64,000 nt of DNA from an uncultured Collinsella sp. (GCA_958354105.1 CATWVA010000003.1:1-64000); one strand, 5' to 3'. Counted from the first letter of the stretch, positions 8,178-16,962 are shown. Program-made: numbers and translations. The notes: a model not told the origin generated them from the sequence alone.

Positions 8178-10181
8178 ATGGCTAAGTTTGACATCATCGC
8201 CGCCACCGGTTGCCCGACCGGCATTGCGCACACCTTCATGGCGAAGGAAGCGCTGGAGAAGGCAGCTGCCGAGCGCGGTCTGACCATTAAGGTCGAGACT
8301 CATGGCCAGGTCGGTGTCGAGAACGAGCTCACCAAGAGTGAGATCGCTGGTGCCAAGGCCGTCGTCGTCGCAGCCGACAAGGATGTCCAGGCTGAGCGTT
8401 TCGCCGGCAAGCCCATGGTTTCCGTTGGTGTTTCCAAGGCCCTGTCCGTTGAGGCCGCCGGTAAGCTGATTGACCGCGCGCTCGCCGCCAAGGGTGACGA
8501 CACGGTTGCAGCCGCTGCCGATGTCGAGGACGAAGTCGAGGAGAAGGAGTCCATCGGCCACGTCATCTATAAGCACCTCATGAACGGCGTCAGCCATATG
8601 CTGGTCTTCGTCGTTGCCGGTGGTGTCCTGACCGCCGTTTCGTTCCTGTGGGGCATTACGTCCTTCGATTCGACGGCTGCCGACTACAACAGCTTTGCTG
8701 CGATGCTCAAGATCATCGGCGGCATCGCCATGAACCTCATGGTTCCGGTGCTTTCCGCCTACATCGCCGAATCCATCGGCAAGCGCCCGGCGCTCGTCCC
8801 CGGCTTTGTTGCCGGTATGATCGCCATCCAGGGCCTGCCTGTTAACGCCGAGACCGGCATGATCGACGCCGGTGGCGCCGGCGTGGGATTCGGCTTCTTG
8901 GGCGGCATCGTGGGCGGCTTCCTCGCCGGTTATGTCATCCTGCTGCTCGAGAAGGTCTTTGCCGGCCTGCCCAAGAACCTGGACGGCCTCAAGGCTATTT
9001 TCCTGTACCCGCTGTTCTCGACGGCTATTGTCGGCCTGGTCATGCTCGGCATTTCCGGCCCCATGGCTGCCATCAACACCGCCATGATGGACTTCCTCAA
9101 GGGCCTGTCCGCCTCTGGCGCCGTTGTCCTGGGTCTTGCTATCGGCTGCATGTGCGCCTTTGACATGGGTGGCCCGGTCAACAAGGCTGCTTATGTCACC
9201 GGTACCGCTATGCTCACCGAGGCTCTGGCCGCCGGTGTTGGCACCGATACCTACAACTTCGGCACCAACTTCATGGCTGCCGTCTCCGCCGCCTGCATCG
9301 TTCCGCCGCTGATCACTACCTTTGCCGTCGTTGTCGGCAAGAAGTACTTCAGCCAGGAGGATCACGACGCCGGTGTCGTCAACCTCATCCTTGGTTGCAC
9401 CCACATCACCGAGGGCGCCATTCCGTTCATGACCAAGAACATCTGGCCCGTCATGCCCATCATGATGCTCGGCTCCTCTATCGCTTCGATCCTGACCATT
9501 ATGTTCAACGTTCACGATCCGGCGCCTCACGGTGGCTTCCTGGTCCTGCCCGTTGTCGAGAACGGTCCGCTGTGGGTCCTCGCGATCCTCATCGGCGCTG
9601 TGGTCGGTGGCATCCTGTTCGTGGCCTTCAAGAAGTACGACTTCGAGAAGAACCAGAAGGCCGCTCCTGCAGCCAAGCCCGTTGAGGCCCCCAAGGCCGC
9701 TGCCGTCGAGGCCCCCAAGGCCGAGGCTGCCGACTTCGTGAAGGTCGAGAATGTCTTTGTCGCCGAGGACTTCGCTTCTCGTGACGAGGCTCTGAGCTTC
9801 GTTTCCAACCAGGCCGTCAAGGCCGGTATCGCCAGCGACGCCGACGCCGTGATGAACGCCTTCCTGGCCCGCGAGGCCGAGGGCACCACGGGCATGATGG
9901 AGGGCTTCGCCATCCCGCATGCCAAGTCCGACGCCATTACCGAGGCTGCCGTCATCGTCGTCAAGGACGAGTCCGGCGTGACCGGTTGGGACACCATGGA
10001 CGGCGCTCCCGTCAACGTGGCTATCGCCCTGCTCATCCCCGGTGCCCAGGCCGGCACTACGCACCTCAAGATCCTGTCCAAGGTCGCCGAGGCGCTCATG
10101 GACGAGGACTTCCGTGCCACCGTCAAGGGTTCCACCGATGCCGCCGAGATCGCCAAGACGATCAACGCCCGCCTGGTCTAA
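8178..10181 (+). CDS. fruA: PTS fructose transporter, fused IIB-IIC-IIA subunits
   Basis: 667 residues from the ATG at 8178, which has AAGGAGGG just upstream; the open frame to 8106 runs through leader hairpins and is not coding. Domains in order: IIB (about 1-100) with the phosphocysteine motif ATGCPTGIAHT (Cys12); IIC membrane channel (about 125-490, many hydrophobic segments, GPMAAIN and FDMGGPVNKAAY signatures); an Ala/Lys/Pro linker (about 493-525); IIA (about 525-667) with phosphohistidine motif GFAIPHAKSD. It imports fructose as fructose 1-phosphate, taking phosphate from HPr encoded downstream. The B-C-A order differs from A-B-C of B. subtilis FruA and B'-B-C of E. coli FruA. Confidence 0.93.
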   Translation: MAKFDIIAATGCPTGIAHTFMAKEALEKAAAERGLTIKVETHGQVGVENELTKSEIAGAKAVVVAADKDVQAERFAGKPMVSVGVSKALSVEAAGKLIDRALAAKGDDTVAAAADVEDEVEEKESIGHVIYKHLMNGVSHMLVFVVAGGVLTAVSFLWGITSFDSTAADYNSFAAMLKIIGGIAMNLMVPVLSAYIAESIGKRPALVPGFVAGMIAIQGLPVNAETGMIDAGGAGVGFGFLGGIVGGFLAGYVILLLEKVFAGLPKNLDGLKAIFLYPLFSTAIVGLVMLGISGPMAAINTAMMDFLKGLSASGAVVLGLAIGCMCAFDMGGPVNKAAYVTGTAMLTEALAAGVGTDTYNFGTNFMAAVSAACIVPPLITTFAVVVGKKYFSQEDHDAGVVNLILGCTHITEGAIPFMTKNIWPVMPIMMLGSSIASILTIMFNVHDPAPHGGFLVLPVVENGPLWVLAILIGAVVGGILFVAFKKYDFEKNQKAAPAAKPVEAPKAAAVEAPKAEAADFVKVENVFVAEDFASRDEALSFVSNQAVKAGIASDADAVMNAFLAREAEGTTGMMEGFAIPHAKSDAITEAAVIVVKDESGVTGWDTMDGAPVNVAIALLIPGAQAGTTHLKILSKVAEALMDEDFRATVKGSTDAAEIAKTINARLV

Positions 10182-10216
10182 TCCCACAGTACGCGAATAA
10201 CATCGCCCCCTGTAAC

Positions 10217-10253
10217 AAAGGCGAGGACTCCACCAGGAGCCCCCGCCTTTTTC
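10217..10253 (+). terminator. terminator after the fructose PTS gene
   Basis: AAAGGCGAGGACTCC, a short ACCA loop, GGAGCCCCCGCC and TTTTT form an imperfect GC-rich stem with a T-run, 36 bases after the stop codon. Confidence 0.8.
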
Positions 10254-10265
10254 TATGCCCTCCCA

Positions 10266-10336
10266 TAAGTTGCGGTGAAATGGGGACTGTTTAAACGATT
10301 CAACCCCAAATTCAGTCCCTATTTCACCGCAACTTA
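10266..10336. repeat. dispersed hairpin family A, copy 1
   Basis: A 24-base arm at 10266-10289 (TAAGTTGCGGTGAAAT then GGGGACTG) is the inverse of 10313-10336 with one mismatch. The loop contains TTTAAACG. The same arm recurs at 41585-41653 and 57808-57876. Lies in the 549-base gap between the PTS permease and ptsH, together with copy 1 of family D. Confidence 0.85.
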
Positions 10337-10442
10337 CAAAAGGGCATAGAGTGGGCTGCCTATCGAGTCTTTGTCGCGAACAAGTCATCAGCCAGAATTC
10401 CGTTCGCACGATATTACTTTGGACCGACCGAGTTTCCGCAGT

Positions 10443-10590
10443 TTGCTCGCCCCGGACCCCGCGCGCGGGGGCCATGAGGTTTATCGCGAGTTCCGCACGA
10501 GCCGAAGAGCACTTAATGTGCTCTTCGTGCGAGCAGGACTGTAGAGCAGGAAATCTCATGGCCCCCGCGCGCGGGGTCCGGGGCGAGCAA
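10443..10590. repeat. dispersed nested-hairpin family D, copy 1
   Basis: A perfect 36-bp inverted repeat (10443-10478 against 10555-10590, beginning TTGCTCGCCCCGGACC) encloses the family core: ATCGCGAGTTCCGCACGAGCC, an inner hairpin GAAGAGCAC-TTAAT-GTGCTCTTC (10504-10526), then GTGCGAGCAGGACTGT. The core recurs at 20355-20411 and, inverted, at 48768-48827. No credible protein is encoded. Confidence 0.85.
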
Positions 10591-10659
10591 GCGGACAGAA
10601 CAGACAACTGTCCAACAATTCGTGCGAAACACAATGAAAAACCGTTTGATGTGAGTTAA

Positions 10660-10665
10660 TATAAA
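10660..10665 (+). promoter_or_regulatory. possible -10 box of ptsH
   Basis: TATAAA within GTTAATATAAAC, 65 bases before the ptsH ATG and downstream of the family D repeat. No convincing -35 at 16-18 bp. Confidence 0.3.
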
Positions 10666-10730
10666 CAACGTCGTGAATCTGACTCCTGCCGCATACACGA
10701 CAGGGGTTAAACACAAAAAAGGAGTCAATT

Positions 10731-10994
10731 ATGGTTTCTGAGAAGGCTACCCTCGTTAATCCTCAGGGTCTGCACATGCGTCCGGCTGGTCTGTTCGCCT
10801 CCACCATGGGCAAGTACGCCTGTGACGTGACGGTCGTCACCCCCGAGAAGGAGGTCAACGGCAAGTCCCCGATGGCCCTCATGGCTGCTGGTATCCCCTG
10901 CGGCACCGAGGTCGAGGTCAAGTGCGACGGCGCTGACGAGGCCGAGGCTCTGGCTGCCGCCATCGAGCTCATCAAGAGCGGTCTTGGCGAGTAG
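10731..10994 (+). CDS. ptsH: phosphocarrier protein HPr
   Basis: 87 residues, typical HPr. The phosphorylated His15 lies in QGLHMRPAG (Met replaces the usual Ala at 16) and the regulatory Ser46 in NGKSPMALMAAGIPCG, so both the transport and HPr-kinase sites are present. AAAAAAGGAG precedes the ATG. It takes phosphate from enzyme I (ptsI, next gene) and gives it to IIA domains such as the one fused to the upstream permease. Confidence 0.96.
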   Translation: MVSEKATLVNPQGLHMRPAGLFASTMGKYACDVTVVTPEKEVNGKSPMALMAAGIPCGTEVEVKCDGADEAEALAAAIELIKSGLGE

Positions 10995-11039
10995 AACTCA
11001 AACGGGTCGCATGTTGAACAACTAAGTTCATATTTGGGG

Positions 11040-11076
11040 GCGCAGTGACCTGTTGTAAGGTAGCTGCGCTCTTTTG
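11040..11076 (+). terminator. terminator between ptsH and ptsI
   Basis: GCGCAG...ACCT (from 11040) pairs with AGGT..CTGCGC (ending 11069), followed by TCTTTTG. It could be a partial terminator that yields more ptsH than ptsI transcript. Confidence 0.65.
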
Positions 11077-11121
11077 TCATGGATATGGCAAAACGCTTTA
11101 TCACATGACACGGAGAGAGGA

Positions 11122-12831
11122 ATGGGAATGTATCAGGGAGTCAACGCTTCCGAGGGCATCGGTATCGGCACCGTCATGGTCGCCGTCGATCCCGACTTGA
11201 CGTTTGAGCCGCACGAGGTTGCTGATTCGGCAGCAGAGAAGGAGCGCTATCAGTCCGCTCTTTCGGTCTTCTGCGAGAAGACCCAGGCTCAGGCCGACCA
11301 CATGAAGGAGACGGTGGGCGAGGCCGAGGCCGAGATCATGAGCGGACACATTGTCCTGGCTCAGGACCCGGGTATGACCGACGCCATCAACGCCGCCATT
11401 GACGGCGGTACCTGCGCTGAGCAGGCGCTCATGGACACCTCGACCATGTTCGAGAACATGTTCCTGTCCATGGACGACGAGATGTTCCGTCTGCGCGCGG
11501 CCGACATCGCCGACATCCGCACCGGTATTCTGGCCGAGCTGCTGGGCAAGGAGGTCGTCGACCTCTCCGTCCTGCCCGAGAATACTGTCGTTGTCGTGCA
11601 CGACCTCACGCCGTCCATGACCGCCACGATCGATAAGGCCCACGTTGCCGGTATCGTCACCGAGACCGGTGGCCGCACGTCGCACTCCGCGATTATTGCG
11701 CGCGCCCTTGAGATCCCGGCTGTCCTTTCGGTTTCCAACAGCTGCACCGCGCTGCGCAACGGTATGACCGTTGTCGTCGACGGTGGCAAGGGTATCGTCG
11801 AGGCCGATCCCGACGAGGAGACGCTCGCTGCCTACACCGCCAAGGCCGAGGCCTTCGCTGCCGAGAAGGCAGCCCTCGAGGCCTTCCGTGGCAAGCCGTC
11901 CGTGACTGCCGATGGCATCAAGAAGATCATTGCCTGCAACATCGGTAACCCCGATGACGTGCCCAACGCGCTCGATCACGACGCCGAGGCTATCGGCCTG
12001 TTCCGCTCCGAGTTCCTGTTCATGGACTCTGCTGAGCTTCCTTCCGAGGAGGAGCAGTTCAACGCCTACCGTAAGGTCGCCAGCGCGCTCAAGGGTGCTC
12101 CGGTCATCATCCGCACGCTCGACGTGGGTGGCGACAAGGAGATTCCGTATCTGCATATGGTCAAGGAAGACAACCCCTTCATGGGCTTCCGCGCCGTGCG
12201 TTACTGCCTTGCCAATCCCGACCAGTACAAGGTCCAGCTCCGCGCTCTGCTGCGCGCTAGCGCCTTTGGTGACGTCAAGATCATGATCCCGCTCGTCACC
12301 TGCGTCGAGGAGGTCTTAGCTGTCAAGGAGCTCGTCGAGCAGTGCAAGGCCGAGCTGACCGAAGAGGGTCGCAAGTTCAACGAGAACATCGAGGTCGGCA
12401 TTATGGTCGAGACGCCCGCCGCTTCGCTGCTCGCAGACCGTCTGGCCGAGGTCGCTGACTTCTTCTCCATCGGCACCAACGACCTGATCGGCTACACCAT
12501 GTGCGCCGACCGTGGCAACGACACCATCTCCAACCTATACCAGGTGTACTATCCCGCCGTGCTCCGCTCGCTCAAGAACATCATCGAGAGCGGCGTGAAG
12601 GCTGGCATCATGGTCGGTATGTGCGGCGAGGCCGCTGCCGATCCGCTGCTTGAGCCGCTGCTGATCAGCTGGGGCCTGGAGGAGTTCTCGATGAGCGCTC
12701 CGTCGATCCTGCGCGCCCGCAAGACCATCAGCCAGTGGACCAAGGCCGAGTGCGACGAGCTCGCCGAGAAGGCGCTCGCCTGCAACACCGCCGCCGAGGT
12801 CAAGGCACTGCTCGAGTCCGCAGCTCGCTAA
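11122..12831 (+). CDS. ptsI: PTS enzyme I, phosphoenolpyruvate-protein phosphotransferase
   Basis: 569 residues, standard length. It starts at ATG 11122 after GGAGAGAGG; another ATG follows at 11128. Motifs seen: the phosphohistidine segment TGGRTSHSAIIAR, LFRSEFLFM, GVMIETPAA-like GIMVETPAASLLADRL, and the PEP-binding/Cys region FFSIGTNDLIGYTM and GMCGEAAAD. It phosphorylates HPr from PEP in the cytosol. It follows ptsH after 127 bases containing a terminator-like hairpin. Confidence 0.97.
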   Translation: MGMYQGVNASEGIGIGTVMVAVDPDLTFEPHEVADSAAEKERYQSALSVFCEKTQAQADHMKETVGEAEAEIMSGHIVLAQDPGMTDAINAAIDGGTCAEQALMDTSTMFENMFLSMDDEMFRLRAADIADIRTGILAELLGKEVVDLSVLPENTVVVVHDLTPSMTATIDKAHVAGIVTETGGRTSHSAIIARALEIPAVLSVSNSCTALRNGMTVVVDGGKGIVEADPDEETLAAYTAKAEAFAAEKAALEAFRGKPSVTADGIKKIIACNIGNPDDVPNALDHDAEAIGLFRSEFLFMDSAELPSEEEQFNAYRKVASALKGAPVIIRTLDVGGDKEIPYLHMVKEDNPFMGFRAVRYCLANPDQYKVQLRALLRASAFGDVKIMIPLVTCVEEVLAVKELVEQCKAELTEEGRKFNENIEVGIMVETPAASLLADRLAEVADFFSIGTNDLIGYTMCADRGNDTISNLYQVYYPAVLRSLKNIIESGVKAGIMVGMCGEAAADPLLEPLLISWGLEEFSMSAPSILRARKTISQWTKAECDELAEKALACNTAAEVKALLESAAR

Positions 12832-12848
12832 TTTGGTATCAGAGGTAA

Positions 12849-12878
12849 CCGCGTGGTTGGAATGGGCCGGCCACGCGG
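12849..12878 (+). other. hairpin in the ptsI-pfkB gap
   Basis: CCGCGTGG (12849-12856) pairs with CCACGCGG (12871-12878). There is no T-run after it, so it is more likely a processing or stability element than a terminator. Confidence 0.4.
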
Positions 12879-12905
12879 CCCTCACATATACAGGGGGTAC
12901 TGTAA

Positions 12906-13838
12906 ATGTTCTACACGCTAACCGCTAACCCGGCTGTCGACATGACGGTTTCGAGCTCTCCGCTCGAGCCCGACGAGAACGTCCGCACCGGTTCGGCCAG
13001 CTACACGGCTAACGGCAAGGGCCTCGACGTGTCCTTTGCCTTTAAGAAGATGGGCGTCGACACCGTCGCGCTTGGCTTCTTCGCTGGCTTTACGGGCAAG
13101 TTTATCGTCGAGGAGGTCATGAACCTGGGCTGCCTGTGCCGCCCGGTCTGGACCGACGGTATCACGCGCATCAACACCTACGTCAACGATGGCCAGCATG
13201 AGTACGGCATCCTGAACCCCGGCGCCCCGATCACGCCGCAGCACCAGGAGGAGCTCTACAACATCCTGGACACCGCGGGCGATCTTGAGTGCCTGATCGT
13301 CTCCGGCTCCGTGCCTCCTAAAGCTACGCCCGACTTCCTGGCTCAGGTTATGGAGCACGCTCAGGCTCGTGGCGCCGACGTCGTCCTGGACCTGTCCTCC
13401 GACAAGCTCAAGGAGCTCGCTCACAAGAAGCCGCTGCTCATCAAGCCGAACCATCACGAGATGAAGGCCATCTTCGGCGTGCCGGTCGACACCGACGACG
13501 AGGTTCGCGTTGCCATGAAGATGGCTCACGACGCTGGCGTTCAGAACGTGCTGCTCACCCGTGGTAGCCGCGGCGACGCTTACTTCTCCAACGGCGAGGA
13601 CATCTGGTACGCCAAGCGTGAGTTCAACATCAAGCTGGTTTCTTCCGTCTGCGCCGGCGACTGCACTCTCGCTGCGTTCCTGCACAAGTGGTATAGGGAT
13701 CGCGACAACGTCGAGGAGGCCATGAAGCTCGCTATGGCCACTGGCGCCAACGTTGCCGAGTCCGTCGGCATCGGCGACTTCGGTCACGTCGACGAGTACA
13801 GCAAGCGCGTTGCTGTCCGCAAGCTCGATCGTCAGTAA
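12906..13838 (+). CDS. fruK: 1-phosphofructokinase-like PfkB kinase, first copy
   Basis: 310 residues, PfkB/ribokinase fold. It starts FYTLTANPAVDMTV like 1-phosphofructokinases and tagatose-6-phosphate kinases; it has NGKGLDVSFAFKKMG near the sugar site and the catalytic-base region SSVCAGDCTLAAF (AGD conserved; the family's usual GAGDS is changed). Expected reaction: fructose 1-phosphate + ATP to fructose 1,6-bisphosphate, completing the PTS pathway encoded just upstream. It is followed by a strong terminator and then a second, homologous copy. Confidence 0.85.
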   Translation: MFYTLTANPAVDMTVSSSPLEPDENVRTGSASYTANGKGLDVSFAFKKMGVDTVALGFFAGFTGKFIVEEVMNLGCLCRPVWTDGITRINTYVNDGQHEYGILNPGAPITPQHQEELYNILDTAGDLECLIVSGSVPPKATPDFLAQVMEHAQARGADVVLDLSSDKLKELAHKKPLLIKPNHHEMKAIFGVPVDTDDEVRVAMKMAHDAGVQNVLLTRGSRGDAYFSNGEDIWYAKREFNIKLVSSVCAGDCTLAAFLHKWYRDRDNVEEAMKLAMATGANVAESVGIGDFGHVDEYSKRVAVRKLDRQ

Positions 13839-13864
13839 TCGAAACGACATATTCGTGCGCATGC

Positions 13865-13897
13865 GGCGCCCCGGTTTCGGCCGGGGCGCCTTTTTTG
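13865..13897 (+). terminator. terminator after the first PfkB kinase
   Basis: GGCGCCCCGG (13865-13874) and CCGGGGCGCC (13881-13890) form a perfect 10-bp stem, with TTTTTT directly after. Confidence 0.95.
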
Positions 13898-13985
13898 TTC
13901 CGCCACGGGGGAGAGGTGTCCCGCCGTACTTCATCGCTTCCACACCGTTCACCGAGTTGTCCTAGCCTTTTACCGATGCGTGGAA

Positions 13986-13991
13986 TATACT
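13986..13991 (+). promoter_or_regulatory. -10 box of the second PfkB kinase
   Basis: TATACT, 34 bases before the ATG and downstream of a strong terminator, so this gene probably has its own promoter. The -35 (TAGCCT at 17 bp) is weak. Confidence 0.4.
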
Positions 13992-14025
13992 TTCATTAAC
14001 ACGTTGCTTCGTGAAAGGAACATTC

Positions 14026-14958
14026 ATGATTTACACGCTCACTGCAAATCCCGCCATTGACTACAACATCGCCTGCGACGGTCTTGCTGCCAACACCGTC
14101 ACTCGTACCCGCAACGCCGTCTACACGCCCAACGGCAAGGGCCTCAACGTCTCGTTTACGCTCGACCACTACGGCGTCGACACCACGATCCTGGGCTTTT
14201 TCGCCGGTTTCTCGGGCGAGTTTATCGTTAAGGGCGCCGAGGCCCTGGGCGTGCCCGTCAAGCCCGTGTGGACCGACGGCATTACGCGCGTCAACGTGTT
14301 CCTCAACGCCGGCCCCGACACCGAGTACAACATGGTCAACGCCGGTGCCGCCATCAACGAGGCCAACGAGCAGGAGATGTTTGAGCTCATCGATTCGCTC
14401 GATGACATGACCTGTCTGGTCATCAGCGGCTCGCTGCCTCCCAACACTTCCGAGGGCTTCCTGGCCGAGGTCCTGCGCCGCGTCAAGGCCAAGGGGGCCG
14501 AGTTCGTCCTCGATATCTCGAGCCATCAGCTGGCAGACCTCATTGCCATGGAGCCGCTGCTCATCAAGCCCAATGACGACGAGCTGCTCGACATCTTTGG
14601 CATCAAGGTGAGCGGTGGCGACGATGAGTCCGTCAAGGGCGCGATGGCCGAGCTGCACGCCAAGGGCGCCAAGAACGTACTGCTGACCCTCGGCGGCGCC
14701 GGTGCCTATTTCTCTAACGGCGAGCACATTTGGTTTGCGAACCGCACCTTTGAGGTCAAGCTGCTGTCGACCGTCTGCGCCGGCGATTCTTCGCTCGCTG
14801 CCTTCCTGTCCGTATGGCACGACGCTCCCGAGCGCGTCGAGGATGCCCTCCGTCTGTCGATGGCCACCGGCGCCAACGTGGTCGAGTGCCCGGGCCTGGG
14901 CGACTTTGCCAAGGTGGACGAATACAAGAAGAACATCGAAGTTCGTCAGGTCTGCTAG
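14026..14958 (+). CDS. 1-phosphofructokinase-like PfkB kinase, second copy
   Basis: 310 residues, same length and layout as the upstream kinase (IYTLTANPAIDYNIA; NGKGLNVSFTLDHYG; STVCAGDSSLAAF). It starts at ATG 14026 after GAAAGGAA. The GTG at 14011 is in frame but lies in the ribosome site. The pair is most simply a tandem duplication; the separate promoter and the changes near the sugar site suggest a different phosphosugar substrate, for example tagatose 6-phosphate versus fructose 1-phosphate (inference). Followed by its own terminator. Confidence 0.82.
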   Translation: MIYTLTANPAIDYNIACDGLAANTVTRTRNAVYTPNGKGLNVSFTLDHYGVDTTILGFFAGFSGEFIVKGAEALGVPVKPVWTDGITRVNVFLNAGPDTEYNMVNAGAAINEANEQEMFELIDSLDDMTCLVISGSLPPNTSEGFLAEVLRRVKAKGAEFVLDISSHQLADLIAMEPLLIKPNDDELLDIFGIKVSGGDDESVKGAMAELHAKGAKNVLLTLGGAGAYFSNGEHIWFANRTFEVKLLSTVCAGDSSLAAFLSVWHDAPERVEDALRLSMATGANVVECPGLGDFAKVDEYKKNIEVRQVC

Positions 14959-14980
14959 CCGCATCGAAAAATCGCTGCCG

Positions 14981-15016
14981 AACACCCGCTTTGGATCTCC
15001 GAGGCGGGTGTTTTTT
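14981..15016 (+). terminator. terminator after the second PfkB kinase
   Basis: AACACCCGC (14981-14989) pairs with GCGGGTGTT (15004-15012), followed by a T-run to 15016. Confidence 0.9.
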
Positions 15017-15153
15017 GTGCACTGAACGAATATGGCGTCTGCTGTCTCGTTTTATGGAATTGACGACGCGATTGCGTGTGCGCGCTTTCTCGTTTCTTGT
15101 TAGACTTCTTGAGAACCATCGATTAACGCTCACAAGTGCAGGAGGCCATAGGC

Positions 15154-16548
15154 ATGTGCAATGTTTCGCTCAACGGTACTCAACCGTCCGATGCGTCCCT
15201 GTACGTCCTGCGCGCGCTTGAGGCGGCTGGTCTTGAGGCTTGGTACGTGGGCGGTTGGGTGCGCGACGCCCTGATGGGGTGCCCCAGCCACGATGTTGAT
15301 ATGTGCTGTAGCGGCCTGTGGCAGGAGTCCAAAGCGGCGCTCGAGGCCGCCGGCATCGCGGTTGTGGAGTCGGGCATTAAATTTGGCGGAATCACGGCTA
15401 TTTCCGATGGCGAGCGTATCGAGGTCACCACGTACCGTCTGGATGGCTTTTACACCGATGGTCGCCATCCCCAGAGTGTGGAGCGTGCCGCCTCGCTCGA
15501 GGACGATCAGGCGCGCCGCGACTTTACCGTCAACGCTATGGCCTGGCATCCCGAGCGCGGGCTTGTCGACCGCTACGACGGCCAGGGTGACTTGGAGCGC
15601 AAGCTGATTCGCGCTGTCGGCGATCCCAAGCGTCGCTTTAACGAGGACGCCCTGCGCATGTTGCGTGCGGTGCGCTTTGCCTGCCGCCTGGACTTTATGA
15701 TTGAGCCCGAGACTAAGCGCGCGCTTGCCGAGTGCGCGCCGCTGCTCGACGCCGTGGCGCGCGAGCGTGTGGGTATTGAGCTTGAGGGCATTCTTTCGAC
15801 CGGTCATGGGGGAGACGCGATGCTGCGCTACCCCGAGCTCATCTGTGCCTCTGTGCCTGAGCTGGCAGCGGGTCGCGGCTTTGATCAGCGAAGTGTCTAT
15901 CATGCGTTTAACGTTTACGAGCATATCGCTCGTGTGCTGACGGTGGCAGGGGAGCTTGCGCTGTGCGACGGCGTCGCGCCCTCGTCGAGCCTTATGTGGG
16001 CGGCGTTTTTGCACGATGTGTCCAAGCCCGAGTGCCTTACGGTCGATCACGCCGGCAGCGGACACTTCTACGGTCATCCCGAGCTCGGCGCCAAGAAAGC
16101 GCGCGTCATTATGGATCGCCTGGCGCTCTCGCACGACCTGGTGCGCGACGTGTGCCTGCTCATCAAATATCACGACAAGCCGCTGCGCCCCGAGCGCTCC
16201 TGCCTGCTCAATATGATGCGCGCGCTTTCGGGCGAGGGCGTCGACACGCCGCGTCTGATGGACGAGCTCATGGATCTTAAGCGTGCTGACACACTTGGCA
16301 AGGCCCCGTCGTGCTTCTATTACGTCGAGACGATTGAGGAGATGCGCGCGATGGCGCACGAGCTGCTGAAGGCGGGGGAGCCCTATACGCTCAAGATGCT
16401 CGCCATTAACGGCGGCGACCTGATCCGCGCCGGTGTGAAGCCGGGGCCCGAGCTAGGCCAGCTACTCAACTCCGCCCTCGACGCCGTGATCGAAGACAAC
16501 ATCCCCAACGAGCGCGAAGCTCTTTTGGTCCATCTCAACTTGAATTAG
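15154..16548 (+). CDS. cca: CCA-adding tRNA nucleotidyltransferase
   Basis: 464 residues. The class II polymerase-beta-like head (about 20-160) has YVGGWVRDALMG and DVDM (catalytic Asp pair) and RRDFTVNAMA. A neck/RNA-binding segment follows (RRFNEDALRMLRAVRFACRL), then an HD domain with FLHDVSKPE and HPELGAKKA (about 265-360). It completes tRNA 3' ends with CCA. Start ATG 15154 is set by AGGAGG (15140-15145); GTG 15136 precedes that site. It lies just upstream of two tRNA genes that already encode CCA. HD-containing members may also have phosphohydrolase activity. Confidence 0.92.
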   Translation: MCNVSLNGTQPSDASLYVLRALEAAGLEAWYVGGWVRDALMGCPSHDVDMCCSGLWQESKAALEAAGIAVVESGIKFGGITAISDGERIEVTTYRLDGFYTDGRHPQSVERAASLEDDQARRDFTVNAMAWHPERGLVDRYDGQGDLERKLIRAVGDPKRRFNEDALRMLRAVRFACRLDFMIEPETKRALAECAPLLDAVARERVGIELEGILSTGHGGDAMLRYPELICASVPELAAGRGFDQRSVYHAFNVYEHIARVLTVAGELALCDGVAPSSSLMWAAFLHDVSKPECLTVDHAGSGHFYGHPELGAKKARVIMDRLALSHDLVRDVCLLIKYHDKPLRPERSCLLNMMRALSGEGVDTPRLMDELMDLKRADTLGKAPSCFYYVETIEEMRAMAHELLKAGEPYTLKMLAINGGDLIRAGVKPGPELGQLLNSALDAVIEDNIPNEREALLVHLNLN

Positions 16549-16675
16549 CTACCCAGTTTACCTGCGTGTTCCATAACCTGCCGACAATTTTTCGGCAATT
16601 TGGAATTTCTTCTTGCGCTGACGTTTTTTGTCCCGTAATATATTTCTTCGCAGCACGGCAGTGCAGATGTCATGT

Positions 16676-16752
16676 GGCCCGTTCGTCTAGCGGTTTAGGA
16701 CGCCGCCCTCTCAAGGCGGAGATCACCAGTTCGAATCTGGTACGGGCTACCA
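16676..16752 (+). tRNA. tRNA-Glu (anticodon CUC), copy 1
   Basis: 77 bases with encoded CCA. Acceptor arm GGCCCGT pairs with ACGGGCT (first pair G-U). Anticodon stem CCGCC-CTCTCAA-GGCGG places CTC at 34-36. T arm CCAG-TTCGAAT-CTGG. Identical to the next tRNA except one D-loop base (GGTTTAGG versus GGTTCAGG). Confidence 0.95.
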
Positions 16753-16774
16753 CTTCTTTTCTGCTGAGGCTTAT

Positions 16775-16851
16775 GGCCCGTTCGTCTAGCGGTTCAGGAC
16801 GCCGCCCTCTCAAGGCGGAGATCACCAGTTCGAATCTGGTACGGGCTACCA
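16775..16851 (+). tRNA. tRNA-Glu (anticodon CUC), copy 2
   Basis: 77 bases, 22 bases after the first copy and differing by a single D-loop base. All stems are intact and CCA is encoded. The pair is a recent tandem duplication, presumably one transcript. Confidence 0.95.
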
Positions 16852-16861
16852 CGCATCTGAT

Positions 16862-16898
16862 ACCCGGACTTCCCATGGAAGGCCGGGTTTTTTATTTT
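16862..16898 (+). terminator. terminator after the tRNA-Glu pair
   Basis: ACCCGG-AC-TTCC-CAT-GGAA-GG-CCGGGT (16862-16888) followed by TTTTTATTTTC. Confidence 0.9.
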
Positions 16899-16962
16899 CA
16901 AACAACCGTCTGCAATTCCCGTTTGAACCAGAGCTTTGCGTTCTGCTTATGGTCCTTGCGGG

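Noticed and set aside
8076..10634. An 852-codon - strand open frame opposite the fructose PTS gene
   Set aside because: It is the mirror of a GC-rich coding gene, with His/Gly/Asp-rich composition typical of an antisense frame; the + strand gene has clear PTS domains.
10351..10659. A 102-codon + strand frame across the family D hairpin
   Set aside because: It translates both arms of an inverted repeat; no ribosome site or protein family.
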